Of a stretch of 64,000 nucleotides of DNA, positions 34,351 through 41,498 are shown piece after piece; position 1 is the first letter of the stretch, and the number at the start of each line of letters is the position of its first letter. The notes under the pieces were generated by a model. That model was not told where the DNA came from. It was given only the letters and a program-made list of their open reading frames with translations, and did no database searches. Both the position numbers and the translations under genes were made by a program. Source of the DNA: Marmoricola sp. URHB0036. GTDB taxonomy: Bacteria > Actinomycetota > Actinomycetes > Propionibacteriales > Nocardioidaceae. The stretch spans positions 124,001 through 188,000 of the forward strand of contig NZ_KE384490.1 of the NCBI RefSeq assembly GCF_000426045.1. Reading direction: 5' to 3'.

Positions 34351-35742
34351 ATGCAGGAGCGCGAGGGGGAGTGCGGGCGCGAGGTCAGCTCGCTGGACGG
34401 CCGCACCTTCCAGGTCGACGACCTGGACGGTCCGGCGGTCGCCGGTGACCTCGTGATCCTGCACCCGGAGACGGGACGACGCGTGCTCGGCCAGGTCCTG
34501 CGCAAGCGGCGTACGGCGGACGCGACCGTGGGCGAGGGCGGCATTCTCGGTGTGCTCGGAGAGGACGGGGAGCTCGACACATCGCTGGTGGACCCCTTCG
34601 CCGGGGGGTGGGTCCAACAGGCACCGCACGACGTGTGGGCTGCGCTCGAGCGCAGCCGGGCAGCGAGGATGCGCATCGGCGTCTCGCAGTCCGGGCCGGC
34701 GATGTTGTCGGGTGCCTCGTTCAACCGGCACACGTTCCTGTGCGGCCAGTCGGGATCAGGGAAGTCCTACGCGCTCGGCGTGCTCATCGAGCAGCTGCTC
34801 ATCGACACCGACCTGCCGATCGTCGTGCTCGACCCCAACGGCGACTTCGTCGGGCTGGGTACGACGGTCGAGGGGGCCGAGCCCGACGAGCGCAGGCGCA
34901 TCGAGGAGGCCGACGTCCAGGTGTTCGGTGCGACGCCACTACCCGGGGCGCGACTGCTCCGGGTCCGGTTCAACGACCTCGGCACCGAGGCGAAGGCCGC
35001 GGTCCTCCAGCTCGACCCGCTGGTCGACCGGGGTGAGTACAACCTGCTGATCTCCCTGGCCACGGAGTTCCGCAGCGACGCCACCGACGCGGTCATCGCC
35101 CGGCTGCACGCCTCGGACCGGCCCGACGAGAAGAAGCTGGCCCAGCGCATCGAGAACCTCGGCGTGCTCGGGTGGGACGTGTGGGCGCGCGACAAGGAGC
35201 CCATCCTCGCCGCGCTCGACCCGCTGCCCCGCGCCACCGTCGTCGACGTGGGCGGGTTCCAGCACCCGCGCGAGCGCCTGGCTGTCGCGATGGCCATCCT
35301 CGACGACCTCTGGGCCCGGCGCGAGCAGCGGCAGCCGGTGCTGCTCGTGATCGACGAGGCCCACAACGTCTGCCCCGCTGATCCGGTGGACCCGATGGCG
35401 CGGGCGACCACCGACCGCCTCGTGCAGATCGCGAACGAGGGCCGCAAGTACGGCATCTGGCTCTTCCTCTGCACCCAGCGCCCCTCGCGGATCAGCCAGT
35501 CCGTGCTCGCCCAGTGCGACAACCTGGCGCTGATGCGGATGAACTCGCCGGGCGACCTGGCCGAGCTCGAGCAGCTTTTCGGGTTCGTGCCGCCGGAGAT
35601 GCTGCGGCTGGCGCCGATGTTCCGCAAGGGGGAGTCGCTGATGTCCGGCGCCTTCGCACCGGCACCGACGTTCGTGCAGGTGCGCACACGGCGTACGCAG
35701 GAAGGCGGCGGCGACCTCAGGGTGCCGACGCCGGCGCGCTGA
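34351..35742 (+). CDS. HerA/FtsK-like ATPase with HAS-barrel
   Basis: This 463-residue ATPase has an N-terminal HAS-barrel-like region (about residues 1-95, GDLVILHPETGRRVLGQVLR), Walker A CGQSGSGKSYAL, Walker B PVLLVIDEAHNVCP and a sensor-like FLCTQRPSRIS. This matches HerA/DUF87 proteins, hexameric DNA-pumping motors that work with NurA nuclease in archaea or with other effectors in bacteria. No nuclease gene is adjacent. Its 3' end overlaps the convergent holin-phosphatase gene by 26 bp. Confidence 0.88.
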   Translation: MQEREGECGREVSSLDGRTFQVDDLDGPAVAGDLVILHPETGRRVLGQVLRKRRTADATVGEGGILGVLGEDGELDTSLVDPFAGGWVQQAPHDVWAALERSRAARMRIGVSQSGPAMLSGASFNRHTFLCGQSGSGKSYALGVLIEQLLIDTDLPIVVLDPNGDFVGLGTTVEGAEPDERRRIEEADVQVFGATPLPGARLLRVRFNDLGTEAKAAVLQLDPLVDRGEYNLLISLATEFRSDATDAVIARLHASDRPDEKKLAQRIENLGVLGWDVWARDKEPILAALDPLPRATVVDVGGFQHPRERLAVAMAILDDLWARREQRQPVLLVIDEAHNVCPADPVDPMARATTDRLVQIANEGRKYGIWLFLCTQRPSRISQSVLAQCDNLALMRMNSPGDLAELEQLFGFVPPEMLRLAPMFRKGESLMSGAFAPAPTFVQVRTRRTQEGGGDLRVPTPAR

Positions 35743-37756
35743 CCGGCCCGTCCGCGGTCAGGTCGGTGCGGTGACCGAGGCGTTCGAGGATGGAGACCAG
35801 CACCTCGTGCAGCTGCTCGGCGCCATGGATCTCGAGCCCGGGCTCGACGAGATCGGTCGGGGCGACGAACGTCCCGCGGTCCTGCCACCCACCGAGGCCG
35901 CCGTGCGCGCCGACCAGGTCCTCGAAGGCCGAGACCTCCAGGCTCGAGGGGTCGACGGCGCTGTTGACGTAGATGTCCGGTGAGGTGGGCATCTCCACGG
36001 CGCGCAGCAGCACCCGGGCGGCGTGCGGCGCGAAGTCGCGCAGCGGGTCGAGCCCCGAGACCTCGTCGGGACGCAGCCGTCGGTAGCCGTCGGCCCCGAT
36101 CACCACGGGTCCGTGCTCGCGACTGAGCACGGCGATGAACCCGATCCCCGGATGGGCCGCCAGTCCGGGGAGCAGGCGCGGCCACCGGACCTCGATGTCC
36201 TCCAGGGTGAGGCGCTCGTCCTGCGGCGCGTAGACGAGGCCGAGGTTGCCGGACCCCAGCACGACCAGGTCGTCGGTGGTGTTGGCGGTGCCCTGGCTCG
36301 AGTGCGACCTGAGCTTGGCTGCGGCCTTGCCGGCGGTCTGCTCGCGGACGCCCTTGTCGCCCGAGAGGTCGTCGAGCAGAGACTCGGCCCGCCCCCAGCT
36401 CTCGACGTTCTCCTCCAGCGAGAGCACCCCCTGACTGGTCAGCGTGCTGCACAGCTCGCCCAGCGTGGTCCCGTAGCGGTCGGCGAAGGGCGCGCCCTGC
36501 GACTGTCCGTGGTCGGAGAGCACCACGAAGTGGTAGCGACGCGGGCACTCGTGGGTGACCTCCTCCAGCACCGCCAGAGCCTGGTCGAGGCGGGTCAGCA
36601 CCTCGAGCGACTCGAGCCGGGTGCCGCCCGCGTGGTGGGCCACCTCGTCGTAGTCGACGAAGTCGACGTAGATGCTCCGCGCTCCCCGCATCATCTGGTG
36701 GGCGACGATCGCGAGGTTGAGGTCACGCATCAACGCGTTGCTCACCGCGCGCAGCAGGGCGAAGGTCCACGACCGGTGCATCCGGGGTACGACGTTGCGG
36801 CGGTTCTGGCTCGCGGCCTGGAACCGCTCGCGCACCACCTCGGCCGTCGTACGCGCGATGCTGCGGGTGAAGCCGTCGGGGCGGGCGACGAAGCGGGCCA
36901 CCGTGCGCCGGGTCTCGCGAGAACCACGACCGATGTTGACCTTGCTCATCGTCATCATGCTCAGCGGTGCGTCGCCGGAGAACAGGTTCGAGACCGACAC
37001 CCCGTCGTCGGCCAGCAGGCCGCGGCCGTTGCTGGCCCGCGCCTCGATGACGGCGGCGTCGGCCGGACGGTTGGCGACCAGGACGCGGCCGAGCTCGCGG
37101 TCGTACCACCGGAACGCCGGCACCCGGTCGCAGGTGCCGTGCAGGATGCCCTGCTGGCTGGCCGGCGTCGTGCACGGCAGCTGCACCGTCCACTCGTCGA
37201 GCCGGTGGCTGCCCGAGCTCACCCACCGCGCCAGCGTCGGCATCGTGCCCGACTGCAGGGCCCAGTGCGCCACCGGGAAGGGAACGCCGTCCATCTGCAC
37301 GAAGACGACCCCGTCGACCCCGGGATCGCTGACGGTGCCGGTCTTGTGACCGAATCGACGCAGGGCGGCGGTGAAGGCGTCGTCGTTGCCGGCGGTCGCC
37401 ATCCAGGTCAGGACCGTGGCGATCGCCGCCGCGATCCAGGTGGCCGCGACCAGGGTCCAGAACGACGTCGCCTCGACCCCGGGCAGCACCAGGAGCGCGG
37501 CGTGCATGGCCACGGCCTGGCTGGTGATCGCGAGCAGAGCCACGGCCAGCCAGCCGATCGTCGTGGCGACGGCGATCAGGACGGGCCGGATGATGATGCC
37601 GAAGATGGCCGTGACCGCGGCCGCCGCGACCAGCTGCCACGGCGAGGAGGAGCTCAACCCGGGGAGCACGGCGGCCGCCGCGATGAGGGCCAGGGAGCTG
37701 ATGGCCCAGGACAGGGCCATCCGGCCCAGGTCGGAAAGACGCAGCCTGGCTGACAT
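35717..37756 (-). CDS. holin-domain / alkaline-phosphatase-superfamily fusion
   Basis: This is a 679-residue protein. The first ~135 residues hold four hydrophobic helices resembling the mycobacterial phage holin IV family (PF04020-like). The rest is an alkaline-phosphatase-fold domain with nucleotide-pyrophosphatase/phosphodiesterase features: VVFVQMDGVPFPVAHWALQ, LPCTTPASQQGILHG (nucleophile Thr/Ser region), VDFVDYDEVAHHAG and FVVLSDHGQSQG (metal Asp-His). It is probably a membrane-tethered phosphodiesterase or phosphatase. The ATG at 37756 starts just before the first helix. Three GGTCACC direct repeats upstream suggest phosphate control. Confidence 0.82.
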   Translation of the reverse strand: MSARLRLSDLGRMALSWAISSLALIAAAAVLPGLSSSSPWQLVAAAAVTAIFGIIIRPVLIAVATTIGWLAVALLAITSQAVAMHAALLVLPGVEATSFWTLVAATWIAAAIATVLTWMATAGNDDAFTAALRRFGHKTGTVSDPGVDGVVFVQMDGVPFPVAHWALQSGTMPTLARWVSSGSHRLDEWTVQLPCTTPASQQGILHGTCDRVPAFRWYDRELGRVLVANRPADAAVIEARASNGRGLLADDGVSVSNLFSGDAPLSMMTMSKVNIGRGSRETRRTVARFVARPDGFTRSIARTTAEVVRERFQAASQNRRNVVPRMHRSWTFALLRAVSNALMRDLNLAIVAHQMMRGARSIYVDFVDYDEVAHHAGGTRLESLEVLTRLDQALAVLEEVTHECPRRYHFVVLSDHGQSQGAPFADRYGTTLGELCSTLTSQGVLSLEENVESWGRAESLLDDLSGDKGVREQTAGKAAAKLRSHSSQGTANTTDDLVVLGSGNLGLVYAPQDERLTLEDIEVRWPRLLPGLAAHPGIGFIAVLSREHGPVVIGADGYRRLRPDEVSGLDPLRDFAPHAARVLLRAVEMPTSPDIYVNSAVDPSSLEVSAFEDLVGAHGGLGGWQDRGTFVAPTDLVEPGLEIHGAEQLHEVLVSILERLGHRTDLTADGPVSAPASAP

Positions 37757-37788
37757 GTGCCCAGTCTCGGCGGGCTCCCGGCCGGTGG

Positions 37789-37830
37789 GGTCACCCGAGC
37801 AGGGTGACCAGAGGTGACCGGAAGGTGACC
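37789..37830 (-). promoter_or_regulatory. PHO-box-like direct repeats
   Basis: Read toward the holin-phosphatase gene, GGTCACC occurs three times with 4-bp then 3-bp gaps (37830-37824, 37819-37813, 37809-37803), a period of 11 and 10 bp. An inverted GGTGACC follows (37795-37789). Streptomyces PhoP binds direct repeats built on GTTCACC with 11-nt units, so this is a good structural match about 50-70 bp upstream of a phosphatase-superfamily gene. Direct PhoP binding is inferred. Confidence 0.65.
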
Positions 37831-37879
37831 CAGAACATGTCCCGGGTGGGGTGGCCAAGCCCTGACCTGCGTGGCACAC

Positions 37880-37898
37880 TAAGGCAAGCCTTACCTAT
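37880..37898 (+). promoter_or_regulatory. IdeR/DtxR iron box
   Basis: TAAGGCAAGCCTTACCTAT matches 17 of 19 positions of the IdeR/DtxR consensus TWAGGTWAGSCTWACCTWA, including the AAGGCAAGCCTT core. It lies 45 bp upstream of the bfd start, so iron-loaded IdeR would control bfd-bfr. In mycobacteria bacterioferritin genes are IdeR-activated while uptake genes are repressed; the sign here cannot be told from sequence. Confidence 0.85.
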
Positions 37899-37943
37899 TG
37901 CCCCCTCTTGCCCTGTCCTCGACCAGCGACGTGGAGACTCACC

Positions 37944-38183
37944 GTGATCTTCTGCCACTGCGCCGTGGTCGGCGACCGCGAGGTCGCCGAGGCCGTCGCC
38001 GCCGGCGCGGACACGGTCGCCTCAGTGTGCAAGGCCACCGGCGCCGGCCAGCAGTGCGGCAGCTGCATCTTCTCCGTCCGTCGCGTGCTGTGCGACCATC
38101 AGGCCAAGGGCCAGGCCTCCGCCTCGGCCCCTGATCAGGGCCACCCAGCACCGGCGATCGGAGTACAAGTTGCAGCCAGTTAG
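37944..38183 (+). CDS. bfd: bacterioferritin-associated ferredoxin
   Basis: This is a 79-residue [2Fe-2S] protein. The four cluster ligands are at C4, C6, C38 and C41 (FCHCAVV and GQQCGSC), the same spacing as E. coli Bfd. Bfd docks on bacterioferritin and reduces its heme to release stored iron. The GTG start is required to place C4/C6; upstream extensions are not Bfd-like. The C-terminus has an extra Ala/Gln/Pro-rich tail. It overlaps bfr by 14 bp, so donor and store are coupled. Confidence 0.93.
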   Translation: MIFCHCAVVGDREVAEAVAAGADTVASVCKATGAGQQCGSCIFSVRRVLCDHQAKGQASASAPDQGHPAPAIGVQVAAS

Positions 38184-38658
38184 CCCCCGCGTGGTGGAGC
38201 TCCTCAACGAGGCGCTCACCTTCGAGCTCACCGTGACCAACACGTACTTCCTGCACGCCCGGATGCTCGACAACTGGGGACTCTCCCGTCTGGGCAAGGT
38301 CTACTACGACCTGTCCATCGACGAGATGAAGGACGCCGACGCGCTGATCAACCGCATCCTGATGTTCGACGGGCACCCCAACGTGCAGCGCCTGAACAAC
38401 ATCGCGGTGGGGGAGCAGCCCGAGGAGATGCTGCGCCTGGCGCTCGACAGCGAGAAGGCGGCGGTGGCCCAGTTCAACGCGGCGGCCCAGGAGTGCCACG
38501 AGCTCGGCGACCACGGGACCGCGGCGGTCTTCGAGGAGATGGTCCGCGACGAGGAGACCCACGCCGACTGGTTCGAGAGCCAGATCGACGCCCTGGAGCG
38601 CGTCGGTGTCGCGCAGTACCTCGCCCAGCAGATCGACGCCGGCAGCTCGCCCGCCTGA
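38170..38658 (+). CDS. bfr: bacterioferritin, ferroxidase His replaced by Asp
   Basis: This 162-residue ferritin-like protein aligns without gaps to E. coli Bfr with an offset of +1. The heme-axial Met52 is conserved as Met53 in SIDEMKDAD, and the ferroxidase ligands E18, E51, E94, E127 and H130 correspond to E19, E52, E95, E128 and H131. The remaining ligand His54 is Asp55. The TTG start is supported by GGAG 6 bp upstream and by family length; it lies within the bfd coding end. It should store ferric iron in a 24-mer, with a modified diiron site. Confidence 0.9.
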   Translation: MQPVSPRVVELLNEALTFELTVTNTYFLHARMLDNWGLSRLGKVYYDLSIDEMKDADALINRILMFDGHPNVQRLNNIAVGEQPEEMLRLALDSEKAAVAQFNAAAQECHELGDHGTAAVFEEMVRDEETHADWFESQIDALERVGVAQYLAQQIDAGSSPA

Positions 38659-38722
38659 ACCTGCACTGCCGGCACTGGACCTCGCTCCTCCCCGGCTCGG
38701 GCCGGCTGGAAGACTGACGGCC

Positions 38723-39145
38723 ATGACCGACAGCGCACCCAGCATCCCCGGCGCCCAGGAAGGCATCACCGGCAACTTCGTGGACTGGCTCGGGCTCGAG
38801 TTCGTCGAGATGAGCGGTGACGAGGTGGTGTGCACGTGGTCGGCCGAGCCGCGGATGCACCAGCCCTACGGGATCGTCCACGGCGGGATCCACTGCAGCG
38901 TCGTGGAGACGTTGGCCAGCTTCGGCGCGGCGACGTGGCTCGGGGAGAAGGGGCAGGTGGTCGGGGTGAACAACAACACCGACTTCTACCGCGCCGTCTC
39001 GACGGGCTCCCTGACCTCCACCGCCAGGCCGCTGCACCGCGGACGGTCCCAGCAGGTGTGGGTCGTCGAGACGGTGGCCGACGACAGCGGCAAAGTGATC
39101 GCGCGGGGCCAGGTTCGCCTCCAGAACCTCTACCCCGACGCCTGA
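38723..39145 (+). CDS. PaaI-type hotdog thioesterase
   Basis: This 140-residue hotdog-fold acyl-CoA thioesterase has the catalytic-loop motif PYGIVHGGIHCSVVETLAS and the strand VGVNNNTDFYRAVSTGSLT typical of PaaI / 1,4-dihydroxy-2-naphthoyl-CoA hydrolase relatives. It would hydrolyse a small or aromatic acyl-CoA; substrate unknown. The ATG at 38723 gives normal family length. It lies 64 bp after bfr, with no obvious regulatory link to iron. Confidence 0.88.
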   Translation: MTDSAPSIPGAQEGITGNFVDWLGLEFVEMSGDEVVCTWSAEPRMHQPYGIVHGGIHCSVVETLASFGAATWLGEKGQVVGVNNNTDFYRAVSTGSLTSTARPLHRGRSQQVWVVETVADDSGKVIARGQVRLQNLYPDA

Positions 39146-39260
39146 AGATCCCGCGAGGCCAAAGCGCTGGATCGCCGCGTCTTCGCCTATTGTCGGACCA
39201 GGAGTCCGGCGTCGTGGCACCCTCGAGGTGTCGGGAGTGACCGGCAGCGGAGGAGGCTCG

Positions 39261-39737
39261 ATGGATCCGAAGTCCGCCCGCAGGTCGCGGGGCACGGACT
39301 ACGTCTTCGTCGCCCCCGACCCGGGTCGCCGCGTCCTGCGGGTCACCCTGTTTCTCGCCCTGGTCGGGCTCTGTGTCGGCGTCACGCTGAGCTTCTCGGA
39401 CCGCACCCTGTGGACGATGCTGCTCGCCGGTGTCTCCGCGGTGGGCCTGGTCGTGTGCTGGGCGATGCTCCAGTCGAGCATCCCGCAACGCATCACCGTG
39501 CAGGGAGCCGTGGTGCAGATCCGCCGTGACGGCCGGGTCGACACCTTCGACCTCGAGGATCCTGCCGTGGACATCCGGGTCAAGGACGGCGAGATCGCGT
39601 TCGCGCACTACATGGACCGCTGGGTCGTGGTGCGCTCCAAGGACGTCGACTGGAAGGTCTTCAGCGACGTGGTCATGTACTACCAGAACAAGGCCGACCG
39701 CAACGCCGAGGAGCGCGACCGGCGCTTCAACCGCTGA
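39261..39737 (+). CDS. two-helix membrane protein of unknown function
   Basis: This 158-residue protein has two adjacent hydrophobic helices (about residues 27-46 and 50-70) and a soluble C-terminal half rich in charged residues that may form a PH-like beta domain (VQIRRDGRVDTFDLEDPAVD). GGAGGAGG lies 4 bp before the ATG; a GTG 33 bp upstream is an alternative. I do not recognise the family. Confidence 0.7.
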   Translation: MDPKSARRSRGTDYVFVAPDPGRRVLRVTLFLALVGLCVGVTLSFSDRTLWTMLLAGVSAVGLVVCWAMLQSSIPQRITVQGAVVQIRRDGRVDTFDLEDPAVDIRVKDGEIAFAHYMDRWVVVRSKDVDWKVFSDVVMYYQNKADRNAEERDRRFNR

Positions 39738-39997
39738 ATCCCCGGACGATCCGAAAAAAAGTCGCGAACAGGGCGGAACCTCGCAGTCCCGGCGGCGATT
39801 ACCCCCTCGGATGCCCGCCCACACAACCGCGGGCTCCGTGAGGTTCGAGCGATGACACTGCAGACGTCCACCGGCCGCCGGTGCCTGCCGCAGGGCGCGC
39901 TCGTTGCCCCCCATGACGTAACCTGTCGGCCACCCCTACCCCCCGTTGGTGGCCGGCAGGTTACATGGGGACCTGACCTCACGAGGAGTTCGAGTCG
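39738..39997 (+). promoter_or_regulatory. 260-bp sigma-factor leader region
   Basis: No convincing gene is seen in this gap. It ends with a long hairpin (39909-39970) whose 3' base is 12 nt upstream of the GAGGAG ribosome site (39983-39988). A GGAACC at 39776-39781 resembles an ECF sigma -35 element, but I could not place a matching -10. Short reading frames here look like by-products of base composition. Confidence 0.45.
39909..39970 (+). other. 62-nt stem-loop in 5' leader of sigma gene
   Basis: CCCCATG (39909-39915) pairs with CATGGGG (39964-39970). After a 3-nt ACG bulge, TAACCTG (39919-39925) pairs with CAGGTTA (39957-39963). A T/G position gives a G-U pair in RNA, and CGGCCACC (39927-39934) pairs with GGTGGCCG (39948-39955), leaving a 13-nt loop. 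That makes a 23-pair stem. It could be a transcript structure controlling sigma-factor translation, or a terminator. Confidence 0.7.
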
Positions 39998-40543
39998 TTG
40001 GAGATCCGGGACGACATCGTCCGGGCTGCAGTCTCGGGAGATCCGGACGGCTTCCGGGCGGTGTACGACGTGCTCGCGCCCCGCGTCCTGGGCTATCTCC
40101 GGTCCCGAGGGGTCGAGGATCCCGAAGGCATGGTCAGCGAGGTGTTCCTCGCCGTACATCCGCGGCTGCCTGAGCTCACCGGCGGCAGCGCCGGGCTCCG
40201 CACCCTCGTCTTCTCGGTCGCGCACGCTCGCGCGGTCGACGACGCGCGTCGGCGGTCTCGCCGCCCGACGAGCTTCTCCTACGACCCGGAGTACGACGAT
40301 CGCGTCACCGGTTCGGCCGAGCAGATCGCCGTGGAGTCGCTCGAGGCGGAGCGGGCGATCGAGCTCATGCAGGAGCTGAACGAGGACCAGCGCACAGTGG
40401 TCACCCTGCGGATCATCGGTGACCTCTCGCTCGAGCAGACCGCTGAGGTCACCGGCAAGACGGTCGCTTCCGTCAAGCAGCTGCAGCGCCGGGGACTGGT
40501 CCGGCTGCGCACCCTGATGGCGGCGACGGAGGTGACCCGATGA
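39998..40543 (+). CDS. ECF-like RNA polymerase sigma factor
   Basis: This 181-residue protein has a region 2-like segment (FRAVYDVLAPRVLGYLRSRG then SVAHARAVDDARRRSRRPT) and a clear region 4 (MQELNEDQRTVVTLRIIGD then LSLEQTAEVTGKTVASVKQL). The TTG start has GAGGAG 9 bp upstream. It overlaps the next gene by 4 bp (ATGA), the usual sigma/anti-sigma arrangement. The promoters it reads are unknown. Confidence 0.88.
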   Translation: MEIRDDIVRAAVSGDPDGFRAVYDVLAPRVLGYLRSRGVEDPEGMVSEVFLAVHPRLPELTGGSAGLRTLVFSVAHARAVDDARRRSRRPTSFSYDPEYDDRVTGSAEQIAVESLEAERAIELMQELNEDQRTVVTLRIIGDLSLEQTAEVTGKTVASVKQLQRRGLVRLRTLMAATEVTR

Positions 40544-41463
40544 GCCACGTCCGGATCGAGGAGATGCTCGCCGAGTCGGGTCTGGCCCGCGAGGAGATGA
40601 CGGACGTCGTCGACCTGCTGCTGCCGCTCGAGGACCTCGTCGAGCAGGCGCCGGCACCGTCCGCCGAGCTCGCCGCGCTTCTCGGCCCGTCGCGCCCACG
40701 ACCAGTCGCCCGGAGCGGAGGACGGCGCAGTGCGGTGGCCGGCGCGCTGGTGCTCGCCCTGTCCGGAGTCGGTGCCACGGGTCTCTCCGCTGCCGCCAAC
40801 ACCCTGCCGCGACCCCTGCAGCACCAGGTCTCGCAGTTCTCCCGCGACTACCTCCCCTTCGACCTGCCCGAGCCGCCGGCGCGGCACCATCGGTCACAGG
40901 GCCTGCCGGCGCTGGCGCCCGCCCCGGTCGGGGAGCGAGGCGGCGCGACCTCGCGGTCCATTCCCGGACGCAACCCGCAGGATCCGACCGCGATCGCTCC
41001 CGGTGCGCCGCCGGGACCTGCGCTGCCCTCGCCGATGGCCCCACCCAGCAGCACCTCGGCGCAGCCCAGTGCGGGACCGAGCCATGCCGTCGAGTCGGCC
41101 GGCCCCCCTCCGTCGGTCCAGCCGTCGGCTTCGCCGTCGCCCTCCGACCGTCCGCACACCACGCCCGGGAAGGGCCCCGGCCCGGGCCAGGGCCACGACC
41201 CGGGCCAGGACGACAAGGGCAAGGGACACGGATCCCAGCCGGGCAAGGGCACGGACCCGGGCGCCGGCAAGGGCAACAAGCCCGGTCCGGGCAGCGGTGG
41301 GCACGCCCCCGCTCCGAGCCCCGACATCCCGACGCCCTCGTCGCCGACGCAGCCGGTGCCGACGGTGCCGCAGCCCGACCCCCCGACTCCGACCATCCCG
41401 CTTCCTGACCCGCTGCCGGGGATCGACCTGCCTGGCATCGATGGCCTCACCGGTCAGAACTGA
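40540..41463 (+). CDS. single-pass membrane protein, Pro/Gly/Lys-rich exterior
   Basis: This is a 307-residue protein. A ~60-residue acidic cytoplasmic N-terminus (IEEMLAESGLAREEMTDVVD) precedes one membrane helix at about 64-87. The ~220-residue exterior is low-complexity: Pro/Ser-rich, then repeated Gly-Lys-Pro units (GKGPGPGQGHDPGQ, PGKGTDPGAGKGNKPGPG), then Pro-Asp repeats. Co-translation with the sigma gene suggests an anti-sigma or sensor, but no zinc-binding HxxxCxxC motif is present. The exterior could reach through the cell wall. Confidence 0.7.
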   Translation: MSHVRIEEMLAESGLAREEMTDVVDLLLPLEDLVEQAPAPSAELAALLGPSRPRPVARSGGRRSAVAGALVLALSGVGATGLSAAANTLPRPLQHQVSQFSRDYLPFDLPEPPARHHRSQGLPALAPAPVGERGGATSRSIPGRNPQDPTAIAPGAPPGPALPSPMAPPSSTSAQPSAGPSHAVESAGPPPSVQPSASPSPSDRPHTTPGKGPGPGQGHDPGQDDKGKGHGSQPGKGTDPGAGKGNKPGPGSGGHAPAPSPDIPTPSSPTQPVPTVPQPDPPTPTIPLPDPLPGIDLPGIDGLTGQN

Positions 41464-41498
41464 CGGCATGCTCTGCCCTCGTCTGGGCACGTGGCCAC

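Noticed and set aside
36023-37753. Long frame antisense to the holin-phosphatase gene
   Set aside because: Shadow frame of a clear two-domain gene; no motif and no ribosome site.
35717-37756. Prophage remnant because of the holin-like domain
   Set aside because: No other phage genes, att sites or composition change around it; the domain is fused to a phosphatase-fold domain.
39852-40379. Alternative protein in another frame across the sigma-factor start
   Set aside because: It begins inside the leader and runs in the wrong frame through region 2; the sigma frame has the conserved motifs and ribosome site.
41160-41290. CRISPR-like or tandem DNA repeats
   Set aside because: The pattern arises from Gly-Lys-Pro codons in a low-complexity protein; units are unequal and there are no spacers.
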